Source: Goekera deserti (GTDB taxonomy: Bacteria > Actinomycetota > Actinomycetes > Mycobacteriales > Geodermatophilaceae). Taken from it: a stretch of 64,000 nucleotides of DNA. A program made the position numbers and the translations under genes. The stretch spans positions 1 through 64,000 of the forward strand of contig NZ_JAAGWK010000022.1 in assembly GCF_010685995.1 (NCBI RefSeq), read 5' to 3'. Position 1 is the stretch's first letter. The number at the start of each line of letters is the position of its first letter. The notes beneath the pieces were generated by a model. That model did no database searches. It worked only from the letters and a program-made list of their open reading frames with translations, and had not been told where the DNA came from. This document shows positions 27,401 to 35,359 of the stretch, in pieces.

Positions 27401-28557
27401 CCCGAGGCGCGGGCGGCGGCCTCGGCGGCATCGCGGGTCTCGCCCACCACGGCCGCCGCGGCGGTGTCCTCGGCGGCCCGGGCGGAGACGGCCCGTCCGG
27501 CTGCCCCTTCCGCGGTCCGGCGGAGCGCGGCCACGGTGCGCGCCCGCTCGAGCAGGTCACGGTGCTCGGCGGACTCGGACAGTCCGCGCAGGGTGGCCTC
27601 GACCTCGGTGAGGTGCTCGGTGGCCGCGCCGAGGGCGCTGGCGGCGCCGGCCGCGTCCGCCTCGGCCTGCACCCGGGCCTCCTCGGCGGTGCGGGCGGCA
27701 CGCTCGGCGCGGACGCGCTCGCGGGTCGCGGTGCGGGCACGGGCGGTCGCCGCCCCCAGCTCGCCCTGGGCGTAGCGGCGGTAGGCGGCCAGGAACCGTT
27801 CCAGGTCGGTGACGCCGCGTTCGAGCCGGTCCTGCAGGGCGCGCGTCTCGGAGATCTCGTCGAGCTTGGCGCCGGCGGCGTCCAGCGTGGCCTGCGACAG
27901 CGGCGGCAGCGCGTCCGAGAGCAGGGCGGGCAGCCGGCCCTCGTCGATCCGGTTGCCGACGTCGGGGGAGCGCAGCGTGTGCAGCAGCTGGGTCAGGCCG
28001 TCGAAGCGTTCCTCGGCCCTGGCGTCGGTGAGCCCGAACACCTGCTGGCGCACCCGCTCCCGATGCGTGTCGGCGGAGTCGGTCACCTGGTCCGGGCCGA
28101 TGAGGCGGGCGAGGTCGTCGCGGGGCAGGGCGTGCCGGTCGGCGTCGAGCAGCGGGAGGTCGTGCCCGACGCGGCGCTCGGTGGTGAACCAGTGCACCTT
28201 CACGGTGCCCGCGCCGGACGACCAGCGCAGGTGCGCGCCGAGGGTGAGGAAACCGGTGGGCTCGGCGCGGCCGTCGGTGCGCGCCAGCTCCAGCCACAGG
28301 TAGCCGACCCGGTTGCCGGACTCCGGCCCACCCACCCGCATCAGCCGGTCGAGGGCGACCTGGCCCGAGCCGCTGGAGTCCATCCGGCGCCGGTCGGCGT
28401 CGAGCAGGAAGGGGAGCAGCAGCTCCAGGGCCCGAGACTTGCCGGACCCGTTCGTGCCGCGCAGCACCATGCGGCCACCGGTGAGCACGAACTCGGTGTC
28501 CCAGTAGTGCCACACGTTCTGGATGCCCGCCCGGTGCAGCCGCCACCGCGCGGTCAT
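24487..28557 (-). CDS. jetC: JetC, Wadjet type II SMC-like ATPase (TIGR02680)
   Basis: A 1356-residue MukB/SMC-like motor. Walker A (VLRGTNGSGKSRALELLLPF) is near the N-terminus. A very long Ala/Arg/Glu-rich coiled-coil middle (with a globular hinge-like part around residues 600-770) follows. The C-terminal head has the ABC signature RRARLSQGETRVVSYLALFA and Walker B LRLILLDDAFAKVDERT. It forms, with JetA and JetB, the loop-extruding complex that recognises small circular DNA. ATG 28557 overlaps the jetB stop (ATGA). The frame runs a further 92 codons upstream but that is antisense noise over jetB. Confidence 0.94.
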   Translation of the reverse strand: MTARWRLHRAGIQNVWHYWDTEFVLTGGRMVLRGTNGSGKSRALELLLPFLLDADRRRMDSSGSGQVALDRLMRVGGPESGNRVGYLWLELARTDGRAEPTGFLTLGAHLRWSSGAGTVKVHWFTTERRVGHDLPLLDADRHALPRDDLARLIGPDQVTDSADTHRERVRQQVFGLTDARAEERFDGLTQLLHTLRSPDVGNRIDEGRLPALLSDALPPLSQATLDAAGAKLDEISETRALQDRLERGVTDLERFLAAYRRYAQGELGAATARARTATRERVRAERAARTAEEARVQAEADAAGAASALGAATEHLTEVEATLRGLSESAEHRDLLERARTVAALRRTAEGAAGRAVSARAAEDTAAAAVVGETRDAAEAAARASGQLTTLAEQCAAAGLPDALPTGLPARVVDVPGAGDAVRLRLDADPESFRRPTRAGLDLGDVDPVAVQAGASAVRQAAAERRQLLDLRVTETRRLSRQLVEVRAAEQRRDEAQARVRDATARRGAARETVRSAADDLRARWLGWVQTPETTLHLDGVDWDATAVGSWLAQPAPDEEVDGSALDGLDRAAADAARGATERLLTTRTELRQQRAGLERRADELALRRADLLAEKDPEPDRPGWVGAPNGVALWRVVDFAAGTGPDDQAGVEAALIGSGLLTAVLTPDGAASAGTGDLLVDAAGPLAGRPLTEVLVPDPGSGVTVEQVTAVLSRVAWDDRSGTCWLHPDGSFRLGVLTGRHAVPHARHIGSTARARHRSEQLAALERELREVAESVAGVDDLLTALADDLAGLDRLVATAPRSGDVRDALAHRRSTERELDRESDAASRLERAAAEVRVAWDADQQRHVDACARLGLTADEPVLTAARDGAGQAVAAATAAGAGLAELMRALGRVAAAGARADAAAAERRNAEAGAERERAVWHEAATALAAAELAAGLDADTARAELRAAEQAVTAADEAVRGAEAQRLATYRTQIEAQAQARTAEDAASAARAAADTAEQSLRSLAGLPGLAESAGLGSVPVDGPLVDVLLAGLPDPLPEPDLDGYQRALRELDKRRDPADYDLLTSVVDGVNLVAIAEATGRRTLPAAVAELVRRRDLGRIALTEREQRVFTTFVLGSVADELRQQLLWSTRQVELMNERLAGIRTSHGIGVEIRWPLADDAGGTAARIEQLVLTRASARSADANAELTDLLRARVEEQLRTDPAQGYATALRAALDHRSWHTVDVFILGPGAGERRRISRRARLSQGETRVVSYLALFAAADAFFTGLPDDGALRLILLDDAFAKVDERTIGELMTQLVRLDLDFVMTGHALWGFGPGVPSLDVYEVRRAEGTSAITTRVHWDGTTRHVFT

Positions 28558-29786
28558 GCCGACCCCTCCGGGTCGAGGTCGAACAGGCCCGGCTCGTCGA
28601 CCGGTGGCGGCTCGGGTCGCGCCGCGGCGCGGTGGTGGGTGACCTCGGTCCGGTAGCGCGCCGCGACGGCGTGCAGCAGGACGCCGTCGCCGGTGACGCT
28701 GGTCAGCGACAGGGACGTGAGCAGGTCCAGCACCGCGGCGCGCAGCGCGGGTGGGTCCTCCCGCAGCCGCCGCTCCCACCCGCGGCCGTAGCGGGCGAGC
28801 AGGTGCGCCAGCCCGGCGTCGACCGCCGCCCACGGCACGGCCACCGACGCCGGGTGCGCACCGGTGGCGTCGCGGGCATCGGGGTCGGGCAGGTGCTCGA
28901 TCACCAGGTGCTCGACCAGCAGCAGGGCGGCCTGCGGCACCGTGCCCGTGCCGGGGAAGGTCAGGTCGCTCAGGGAGGCCTCCGGGTCGTGGGCGAGCAC
29001 GCCCTCGGCGCGCGTCTCGAGCACCAGGCCGAAGGCCTCGTCGAGCTGACGGGCCAGCTCGCGGCGCTCCCGGGACAGCACGTCGGCCGTCTCGGGGTCC
29101 AGGGTCTCCCGCGGGACGACGGGGTGCTCGGCGAGCACCCGACGCAGCCGCCGGCGCGGCGGGTCGTCCGCCGTCCCGGCGAGCAGGGTCGGCGCGTCCA
29201 GCTGAGCGGGCAGCGGGCCGGTGAGCAGGTGGGGCAGCAGCGGGCGGTGCACGGTGAGCAGGGCCTCGTCCTTGCGTTCGGCCCAGTTGCTCGTGCTGCC
29301 GTCGGTCTCGGTGAGCACGCCCCAGCGGACCAGCAGGTCCAGGGCGGCCACCAGTGACCGGCGCTCCGCGAGCGTGTCGGGGATGTCCAGGCCCAGGCCG
29401 GCGGCGTCGGCGCGCACCTGCTCGATCAGCGAGCTCAGCAGCACCTGCTCACCGGAGGACGGCGCCAGCAGCGCAGCCCCGACCAGGCACAGGTGCACGT
29501 AGCTGCGGGTGGTGAACGGGGTCCGGTCGGCGCGCCGGGCGGGGGCGGCGGGGAACCCGGGTGCGGGCGGGGTCTTCAGCAGGCGGGCGAACGTCGACTC
29601 GACGACCAGCTGGTAGCCCAGCTGGGTGGCGAACAGCACCCTCAGCCCGGTTGCGTGCCGGCGGACCAGTCGCATCGTCTCCGGGTGCCGCGCGGTGGTG
29701 AGCACGGGGGTCGCCAGCAGCGCCCGGGCGGCCGTCCGGCGCTCGGCGGCGTCGTGGTCGGAGGTGGTGACGGCGGACCGGCTCAC
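28554..29786 (-). CDS. jetB: JetB, Wadjet type II kite-like subunit (TIGR02678)
   Basis: A 410-residue TIGR02678 (DUF2398) protein that corresponds to the MukE/kite winged-helix subunit. Visible family parts are ERRTAARALLATPVLTTARH near the start, TTRSYVHLCLVGAALLAPS, SLVAALDLLVRWGVLTETDG (winged-helix region) and a C-terminal PEPPPVDEPGLFDLDPEG tail. GTG 29786 overlaps the jetA stop by four bases, which decides the start; the open frame continues to 30188 only as shadow of jetA. Confidence 0.92.
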   Translation of the reverse strand: MSRSAVTTSDHDAAERRTAARALLATPVLTTARHPETMRLVRRHATGLRVLFATQLGYQLVVESTFARLLKTPPAPGFPAAPARRADRTPFTTRSYVHLCLVGAALLAPSSGEQVLLSSLIEQVRADAAGLGLDIPDTLAERRSLVAALDLLVRWGVLTETDGSTSNWAERKDEALLTVHRPLLPHLLTGPLPAQLDAPTLLAGTADDPPRRRLRRVLAEHPVVPRETLDPETADVLSRERRELARQLDEAFGLVLETRAEGVLAHDPEASLSDLTFPGTGTVPQAALLLVEHLVIEHLPDPDARDATGAHPASVAVPWAAVDAGLAHLLARYGRGWERRLREDPPALRAAVLDLLTSLSLTSVTGDGVLLHAVAARYRTEVTHHRAAARPEPPPVDEPGLFDLDPEGSA

Positions 29787-31243
29787 GTGCCCACCGTGAT
29801 CGACAGGGAGAGCCCGTGCACGGTCGTCCGGCCGTCGCTGGAGTCGACCACGGTGTCCGGGCCGGGCTCGACGTGCAGCGTGAGCCCCAGGTCGGCGTCC
29901 GAGCGCCGGGAGGGACCGGTCAGCAGCTGGTCGACGGCGACGACCGCGGCGAGCTGGTCCAGCAGCAGGTCGCGGGCGGCGGGGGAGAGCCGGGCGCCGT
30001 GCAGCCTCCCGGCGGCGGTGAGCTCGGCCGCTGCGGCGCGCCGGGCGGCGGCCTCGGCCTCCGCCTCGGCGAGCAGCCGGGCCCGGTCCAGGCCCGGGTC
30101 GGGCACCCGGCCCGAGCGACCCCGGGCGGTCCGATCGCCCTGCTCCCGCACGGTCACCGGGACGTCGACCGGCGGGGCGTCCCACCACGACGTCGACGGC
30201 GGGATGTGCCCGTCATCGTCCTCGATGCCCAGGGACAGGTGCCGGGCGGGGGCGGCACCGAACGTCGAGGCCCACAGCCGGTGGCTGGTCTCGTCGTCGC
30301 AGGCGCTGAAGGCCGACGCCAGCCGCAGCAGGTCGTCGCGCCGGGAGAGCCCGGTGCCGGCGGAGGAGACCATGCGCTTGGCGTTGGTCAGCAGCTGGCC
30401 GAGGGCCTGCTCGGCGGCCGAGCGAAGCCGCTCGGGCCCGGACCGGCCGTGCCCGTCGGTGAACCAGGAGCCGAACTCGGCCCAGTCGCGTCCGGTGCGG
30501 CCCGGCAGCCGCTCGACGGCGGTGCCGCCGGCCAGGCCGGGCAGGGTGGCCAGCCGGGCCAGGACGGCGGGCAGGTGCGGCTGCAGCTCGGCGAGGGCGT
30601 CGACGACCAGCGGGGCGTGCCGGCCGACGTCGGAGCCGAGCAGGTCGACGTAGTCCAGCAGCACGCCCTTGAAGGTGGCGTACTCCTCGCCGGCCAGGTC
30701 GTAGCGGCTGAGCACGGTGGCCAGGTAAGCGTAGAAGTCGGCCAGGCTGTCCAGGAACGTGCGCTGGTTGCCGAACAGGGTGGTGACCTCGGCGGCCAGC
30801 TTCTCCGGGTCGGCCGGCTCGGCGGTGGCCAGCCGGCGGATGAGGACCAGCCGGTCGGCCGTGCCGGCCAGCAGCTCGCGGGCCACCTCGCGGGCGCCCT
30901 CGGTGGTGGCCAGCAGCTCCTCGACCTGGCGGTGGACCCGGCCCCCGAGCTTGGAGATCTGGTAGCGGGTGCGGGCGCGCTGCCAGTCGGCGATGGTGCG
31001 CACCCGGGCGTCCCGGACCGAGCGCACCAGGTTGCCCCAGCGGACCAGCTGGTCGCAGCGGTCCTCGACGGTGTCGACGTCGAGCTGCCCGCCGAGCCGG
31101 TCGGTGATCTCGGTGGCGGACAGGTCGATGAGCAGGCCGGAGCTGAACAGCCTCATGACCGCCAGGTACTCGACGGTCTGCTCGGCGCCGCTGACGTACC
31201 GGTACAACGTGAGGCGGGTCGTGGCGTCGTCGGGTGCTGTCAT
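29783..31243 (-). CDS. jetA: JetA, Wadjet type II kleisin-like subunit (TIGR02677)
   Basis: A 486-residue TIGR02677 (DUF2397) protein, the kleisin that bridges the JetC heads. It starts MTAPDDATTRLTLYRYVSGA, with the family segments DQLVRWGNLVRSVRDARVRT, RYQISKLGGRVHRQVEELLA and FGNQRTFLDSLADFYAYLAT, and an acidic/Gly-rich linker. ATG 31243 overlaps the vapC stop by four bases (ATGA), so its translation is coupled to the toxin gene upstream. Confidence 0.92.
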   Translation of the reverse strand: MTAPDDATTRLTLYRYVSGAEQTVEYLAVMRLFSSGLLIDLSATEITDRLGGQLDVDTVEDRCDQLVRWGNLVRSVRDARVRTIADWQRARTRYQISKLGGRVHRQVEELLATTEGAREVARELLAGTADRLVLIRRLATAEPADPEKLAAEVTTLFGNQRTFLDSLADFYAYLATVLSRYDLAGEEYATFKGVLLDYVDLLGSDVGRHAPLVVDALAELQPHLPAVLARLATLPGLAGGTAVERLPGRTGRDWAEFGSWFTDGHGRSGPERLRSAAEQALGQLLTNAKRMVSSAGTGLSRRDDLLRLASAFSACDDETSHRLWASTFGAAPARHLSLGIEDDDGHIPPSTSWWDAPPVDVPVTVREQGDRTARGRSGRVPDPGLDRARLLAEAEAEAAARRAAAAELTAAGRLHGARLSPAARDLLLDQLAAVVAVDQLLTGPSRRSDADLGLTLHVEPGPDTVVDSSDGRTTVHGLSLSITVGT

Positions 31244-31665
31244 GCGTTCGTGTCCACGACGGTCAGGCCGTTCGTCTCCCATGCATCGAGCAGTGCCCTG
31301 TCCCCACTGACGGCGACGATGCCGGCATCGGCATGGGAGAGAGCCATCGCGCAGTGCACGGCGTCGTAGCCGCGCAGCCCGTGCTCGACCGCCAGCCCAG
31401 CGGCGGCACGGACGAGCGGCATGTCGACGGGCAGAGCCACCATCTGGTCCCACCTCTCGTCCAGTCCGCGCAGCGTCGATGTGCGCTCGGCTGTGGACAG
31501 CCTGCCCAGCCGGTGGGCCTGAGCAAGGGCAGCCGCCGCCTCGACGAAGCCGAGCTCGGAGCAGACGACCGTCTCGGCCGCGTCCCAGATCCGGCGGCAG
31601 CCGGCGCTCGCCGGCTCGGCGACGAGCAGGGGGATGAGGGCAGACGTGTCCAGGTAGACGATCAC
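31240..31665 (-). CDS. vapC: VapC-type PIN-domain RNase toxin
   Basis: A 141-residue PIN-domain ribonuclease. The acidic active-site positions are seen in VIVYLDTSALIPLL (Asp), GFVEAAAALA (Glu), LRGYDAVHCAMAL (Asp) and VSGDRALLDAW (Asp), so the nuclease centre looks intact. The start GTG 31665 overlaps the vapB stop (GTGA) and the stop overlaps the jetA start (ATGA). It therefore sits physically and translationally between its antitoxin and the Wadjet genes. Confidence 0.9.
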   Translation of the reverse strand: MIVYLDTSALIPLLVAEPASAGCRRIWDAAETVVCSELGFVEAAAALAQAHRLGRLSTAERTSTLRGLDERWDQMVALPVDMPLVRAAAGLAVEHGLRGYDAVHCAMALSHADAGIVAVSGDRALLDAWETNGLTVVDTNA

Positions 31666-31919
31666 CTGCGCTGTTCGGCGACCAGGTCCGACAGGGAGAC
31701 GCCGACGTCCAGTGGCTCGGGTGCCGGGCGCTTCGGGGTGCGTGGCGGTCGGACGACGCCCTCGGCGATCAGCCGCTCGAGCGTCGTCGGCTGGTCGATC
31801 GGGACGATCCGCGCGACGGGGCGGCCGTGGTCGGTGATGGTGACCGTGTGCCCGGCCCGGACAGCGGCCAGGTGCCGGCTCAGCCCGTCGCGGAGCTCCT
31901 TGATGCCCACCGATGTCAT
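31662..31919 (-). CDS. vapB: VapB-type antitoxin (Phd/YefM-like)
   Basis: An 85-residue antitoxin. The N-terminal Phd/YefM-type DNA-binding fold is MTSVGIKELRDGLSRHLAAV, followed by AGHTVTITDHGRPVARIVPI; the C-terminal tail (LDVGVSLSDLVAEQRR) would thread into the toxin. ATG 31919 has a perfect AGGAGG ribosome site, the strongest in the six-gene operon. The stretch upstream (31920-31985) contains TACTTT and GATCTA -10-like boxes, and a promoter here would drive vapBC and jetABCD together. Autoregulation by VapBC would then also set Wadjet expression (inference). Confidence 0.9.
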   Translation of the reverse strand: MTSVGIKELRDGLSRHLAAVRAGHTVTITDHGRPVARIVPIDQPTTLERLIAEGVVRPPRTPKRPAPEPLDVGVSLSDLVAEQRR

Positions 31920-31941
31920 CCCGCCTCCTGGTGGCTAGATC

Positions 31942-32151
31942 GTGAACCTGAAAGTAGCCACGTCGAGCAGTGATGTCCATGGGAGAACACCCGGGTCTGT
32001 GCCTGCCAGGGCGTGGTCCCGGCTGTCCGACCTGGAGCCTGCGGACTACGGAGCCCAGTTGGCAGGCATCCCGAGAATGTCAGCCCGTGCTCGTAGCTTC
32101 TGCGAGCAGTTGTTGGCGATCAACCGGAGGAAGGTGCTTGATGTCTGTTGA
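31942..32151 (+). CDS. Possible small protein upstream of the HIRAN gene
   Basis: A 69-codon frame whose second half looks protein-like (RLSDLEPADYGAQLAGIPRM, then SARARSFCEQLLAINRRKVL). It overlaps the HIRAN gene start by 11 bases. The start is unclear and no convincing ribosome site is seen. It may be a leader, a small partner or the tail of a lost gene. The family is not recognised. Confidence 0.3.
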   Translation: MNLKVATSSSDVHGRTPGSVPARAWSRLSDLEPADYGAQLAGIPRMSARARSFCEQLLAINRRKVLDVC

Positions 32152-32902
32152 GGACGTCGCTGCGGCCCGCCCCTCCGCCGAAGTCACTCACCGTCGACTT
32201 CTGGTGACCGAGAAGGATGCTGCCGGCTTCTATCGGCCGGTGGGCTTTCTCGGGGCCTCCGTGCAGGACGCCACGGTCGAGTACACCTTCCAGTACCTGC
32301 GATCGGCGGTGGAGCGAGACGGATTCCGCGCCTTCCTCGGGTTGTCCGACAGCGGGCGCGTCTACCGGTCGGAGGGCCTCTTCCCGCTGTTCGCCGAACG
32401 CATCATGGATCCGCGGCGGCCTGAGCACCCGATGTTCCTGGCGGCCCTGGACCTCTCCGACGAGGTGACCCCGTTGGAGGTCCTGGCCCGATCGGGAGGT
32501 CAGCGGGCCGGCGACGGCATCATGCTGTTGCCCGTCCCGGAGGTCGCCTCCGACGGGTACACGCACTGCACATTCCTCGTGCACGGGATGCGCTTCGTGC
32601 CGGGCGCCGATGAGCGGGCCGGGAGGCTGTCCACGGGCGAGGTGCTCGGTATCCGGCTCGAGCCCGGGAACGCCAGCAACCCGCACGCCCTGCTGATCGT
32701 CGACGGCGGAGGTCAGCCCCTCGGGTACGTCCCGGACGCGTTGCTGGACTACGTCCATGCTGTCGAGGGCGCTCGGGTGATGGTGCTGCGCGTCAACGGG
32801 CCCGAGGTCGGCGCCCGTCTGCGCTTGCTGGTCCGGCTGGAGGGTCGATCGGATCCCGGTGCCCCGCCGTTCACCGGCTCCGACTGGGCGACCACCGGCT
32901 GA
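32141..32902 (+). CDS. HIRAN-domain protein
   Basis: A 253-residue protein. The C-terminal 100 residues match the HIRAN fold: THCTFLVHGMRFVP, GEVLGIRLEPGNASNPHALL and DGGGQPLGYVPDALLDYVHA, the usual 'EPxNxxNPxAxxV..GxxxGYVP' layout. The N-terminal 130 residues (VTEKDAAGFYRPVGFLGASV, YRSEGLFPLFAERIMDP) resemble the short beta-rich start of HipA-like proteins; I would not assign it further. HIRAN domains bind DNA ends or stalled forks in helicases. ATG 32141 has a GGAGGAAGG site. It is divergent from vapB and next to Wadjet, which suggests a DNA-sensing or regulatory role. Confidence 0.65.
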   Translation: MSVEDVAAARPSAEVTHRRLLVTEKDAAGFYRPVGFLGASVQDATVEYTFQYLRSAVERDGFRAFLGLSDSGRVYRSEGLFPLFAERIMDPRRPEHPMFLAALDLSDEVTPLEVLARSGGQRAGDGIMLLPVPEVASDGYTHCTFLVHGMRFVPGADERAGRLSTGEVLGIRLEPGNASNPHALLIVDGGGQPLGYVPDALLDYVHAVEGARVMVLRVNGPEVGARLRLLVRLEGRSDPGAPPFTGSDWATTG

Positions 32903-32933
32903 CCGTCGTCAGCGGGCGTCCTGCCGCCGGCGC

Positions 32934-33830
32934 TCAGCAGTCGGTCGCGGCCAGGGCCTGGGCCAGGTCGTCGGCGAAACGCTGCACCACCGGGGGCAGC
33001 TGCCGGCCGGCCTGCGCCTGCACCTGCAGCGAGCGGCGGGAGAGCTCCGCGCCGTCCAGCGGCACGGCTACCAGCCCGTCCGCCGCGCTCGACAGCGACA
33101 CCCGGCCGAGCACGGCGACCCCGCCGGCGTCGCGCACGAAGCGGAGTGCGGCGGTGGAGGTGTCGCACACGAAGGCGGGTTCCAGCACGCAGCCGGCACT
33201 GGCACCGGCCAGGTCGACCAGGGCCCGGTTGGTGGTCGAGGTCGGCGGCAGCACCAGCGGGTGGCCGGCCAGCTCGGTCAGCGCCACGGAGGCGCGCCCG
33301 GCCAGCGGGGAGTCCGCGCGCACGACGGCGACCAGCGGTGCCGGCTGGGCGTGCAGCACCCGCACATCGGGGTCGGCGGCGAGGGTGAAGGTGACCCCGA
33401 GGTCGCAGGCGCCGTCGCGCACGCGCTGGGTGACCGCCCCGGGCGCGGTGAGGGTGAGCGCGAACCGCACGGCGGGGGAGCGCTGCCGCGTGGCGGCGAC
33501 GACGCGGGGCACCAGGTCGTGGCCCGGCCCGTCGCTGGCGGCCAGCCGCACCACCGGTCCGGTCGAGCGGCGCTGCTGCACCTCCTCGACCACGGCGGAG
33601 GCCTCGGCGACCGCGCGCCGGGCGTAGCCGGCGAAGGCGTGCCCGGCCGCGGTGGGCACCACGCCGGTGGCCTGCCGTTCGAACAGCGGCGCGCCCACCT
33701 CGCGTTCCAGCCGGGCGAGCTGGCGGCTGACCGCCGACGCCGCGACGAACAACCGGCGGGCGGCCTCGTTGACCGACGACGTGCCGTAGACGGCGAGGAA
33801 GTAGCTGAGCGCCGGGTCGACGAGGGGCAC
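32934..33830 (-). CDS. LysR family transcriptional regulator
   Basis: A 298-residue LTTR. The N-terminal winged helix (FLAVYGTSSVNEAARRLFVA, SAVSRQLARLEREVGAPLFE) is standard; the rest is the periplasmic-binding-like effector domain (VVRLAASDGPGHDLVPRVVA). It is divergent from the M20 peptidase/MFS transporter pair, which it most likely controls. Palindromic sites lie in the shared 110-bp promoter region. Confidence 0.92.
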   Translation of the reverse strand: MPLVDPALSYFLAVYGTSSVNEAARRLFVAASAVSRQLARLEREVGAPLFERQATGVVPTAAGHAFAGYARRAVAEASAVVEEVQQRRSTGPVVRLAASDGPGHDLVPRVVAATRQRSPAVRFALTLTAPGAVTQRVRDGACDLGVTFTLAADPDVRVLHAQPAPLVAVVRADSPLAGRASVALTELAGHPLVLPPTSTTNRALVDLAGASAGCVLEPAFVCDTSTAALRFVRDAGGVAVLGRVSLSSAADGLVAVPLDGAELSRRSLQVQAQAGRQLPPVVQRFADDLAQALAATDC

Positions 33831-33854
33831 CGGCTCACCCTACTGAGCTGCGGC

Positions 33855-33882
33855 GTTGCCGCGCCGGCAACGGTTGCACAAC
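33855..33882. promoter_or_regulatory. Palindromic LysR-type operator candidate
   Basis: A perfect 17-bp palindrome gttgccg-cgc-cggcaac (33855-33871) is followed at once by gttgcacaac (33873-33882), another GTTG-N2-CAAC inverted repeat. Both lie between the lysR start (33830) and the peptidase start (33941), where an LTTR normally binds as a tetramer. Confidence 0.6.
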
Positions 33883-33940
33883 GCATCGGCAGGGGGCGGG
33901 GTCTTGCCCGGCGCGGGAGGACGCCGCAGGGTCGTCGGGC

Positions 33941-35359
33941 ATGACCCGTGGTGCAGCCCTGGACGGCGCCGTGGCCACCTTCGACTCCGGGCAGTTCCTG
34001 GAGCAGCTGCGCCGGCGGGTGGCTCACCCGACCGAGAGCGCCGTACCGGAGCGGGCCGGTGCGCTCCGGGCCTACCTGGCGCAGGAGATCGTGCCGGCGG
34101 TCGAGGCGATGGGCTTCACGGCGACGGTGCTGGAGAACCCGCTGTCCCCAGGGCACCCGTTCCTGGTGGCCACCCGGGTGGAGGACCCCGGCCTGCCCAC
34201 GGTGCTCACCTATGGCCACGGCGACGTGCAGCCCGCGCACCCGCAGCAGTGGCGGGCCGGGCTGGACCCCTGGCAGGTGACCGTCGAGGACGGCCGCTGG
34301 TACGGCCGGGGCGTGGCGGACAACAAGGGCCAGCACACGGTGAACCTGCTGGCCCTGGAGCAGGTGCTCGCCGCCCGCGGAGGCCGGCTGGGCTACAACG
34401 TGACGCTGCTGCTGGACATGGGGGAGGAGTCCGGCTCCCCGGGTCTGGCCGAGCTGTGCGCCGCCGAGCGCGAGCTGCTGGCCGCCGACCTGCTGATCGG
34501 CTCGGACGGCCCACGGGTGGCCGCCGACCGGCCGACGGTGTTCCTGGGCACCCGCGGCTCGGTGAACCTGACCCTGCGGGTGCAGCCGCGGGCGCAGGCG
34601 CACCACTCGGGCAACTGGGGTGGGGTGCTGGTCAACCCGGCGCTGCGGCTGGCGCACGCACTGGCGAGCCTGGTCGACGCCCGCGGCGCGCTGCGGGTGC
34701 CGGCGCTGCGTCCGCCCACACTGCCCGACGCGGTGCGTGCCGCGCTGGCCGACGTCCCGGTCGACCAGGGCCCGGACAGCCCCGCGCTGGACCCCGACTG
34801 GGGCGAGCCGGGGCTCACGCCGAGCGAGCGGCTGTTCGGCTGGAACACCCTGGAGGTGCTGGCGATGACCGCCGGTGACCCCGACGCCCCGGTCAACGCG
34901 ATCCCGCCGTCAGCGAGGGCGCACTGTCAGCTGCGCTGCGTCGTCGGCACCGACGTGGCCGGGGTGGGCGGCGCCGTGCGCGCGCACCTGGACGCCGAGG
35001 GCTTCGGTGACGTCGTCGTCGAGGTGGAGCACACGATGGCCCCGACCCGGCTCGACCCGGACGACCCGTGGGTGGCGTGGACGCTGGCCAGCCTGCGGCG
35101 CAGCACCGGGACGGCGCCCGCGCTGCTGCCCAACCTGGGCGGGTCGCTGCCGAACAACCCGTTCGTCGAGGTGCTCGGGCTGCCGACGGTGTGGGTGCCG
35201 CACTCCTACCCCGGGTGCGCTCAGCACGCGCCGGACGAGCACCTGCCCGCGGCGCTGGTGCGGGAGTCGCTGCTGGTCATGGCCGGGCTGTGGTGGGACC
35301 TAGGGGAGCTGCCGACCTGGCCGCCGTCCCCGCTCGACGACCAGGAGGACACGCGATGA
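33941..35359 (+). CDS. M20 family metallopeptidase (dipeptidase/deacylase type)
   Basis: A 472-residue di-zinc hydrolase. Metal ligands are seen in TYGHGDVQP (His-x-Asp), GVADNKGQH (Asp), DMGEESGSPG (Glu-Glu, catalytic base and ligand) and LIGSDGPR (Asp), with the last His probably in VPHSYPGCAQH. The dimerisation domain contains RAQAHHSGNWGG. Family members remove peptide or N-acyl bonds; the substrate here is unknown. The stop overlaps the transporter start (ATGA), so hydrolase and importer are coupled: uptake of a conjugate and its cleavage is the likely scheme. Confidence 0.9.
   Translation: MTRGAALDGAVATFDSGQFLEQLRRRVAHPTESAVPERAGALRAYLAQEIVPAVEAMGFTATVLENPLSPGHPFLVATRVEDPGLPTVLTYGHGDVQPAHPQQWRAGLDPWQVTVEDGRWYGRGVADNKGQHTVNLLALEQVLAARGGRLGYNVTLLLDMGEESGSPGLAELCAAERELLAADLLIGSDGPRVAADRPTVFLGTRGSVNLTLRVQPRAQAHHSGNWGGVLVNPALRLAHALASLVDARGALRVPALRPPTLPDAVRAALADVPVDQGPDSPALDPDWGEPGLTPSERLFGWNTLEVLAMTAGDPDAPVNAIPPSARAHCQLRCVVGTDVAGVGGAVRAHLDAEGFGDVVVEVEHTMAPTRLDPDDPWVAWTLASLRRSTGTAPALLPNLGGSLPNNPFVEVLGLPTVWVPHSYPGCAQHAPDEHLPAALVRESLLVMAGLWWDLGELPTWPPSPLDDQEDTR

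Noticed and set aside
28557-30188. Long frame extension of jetB (and of jetC to 28833) considered as larger proteins
   Set aside because: The extensions are Arg/Gly/Pro-rich shadows over the neighbouring jet genes; 4-bp overlaps fix the true starts.
23270-31243. jet genes considered as Wadjet type I or III, or a MksBEF condensin
   Set aside because: The TIGR02677/78/79/80-type sequences, including the DUF2399 JetD, are specific to type II.
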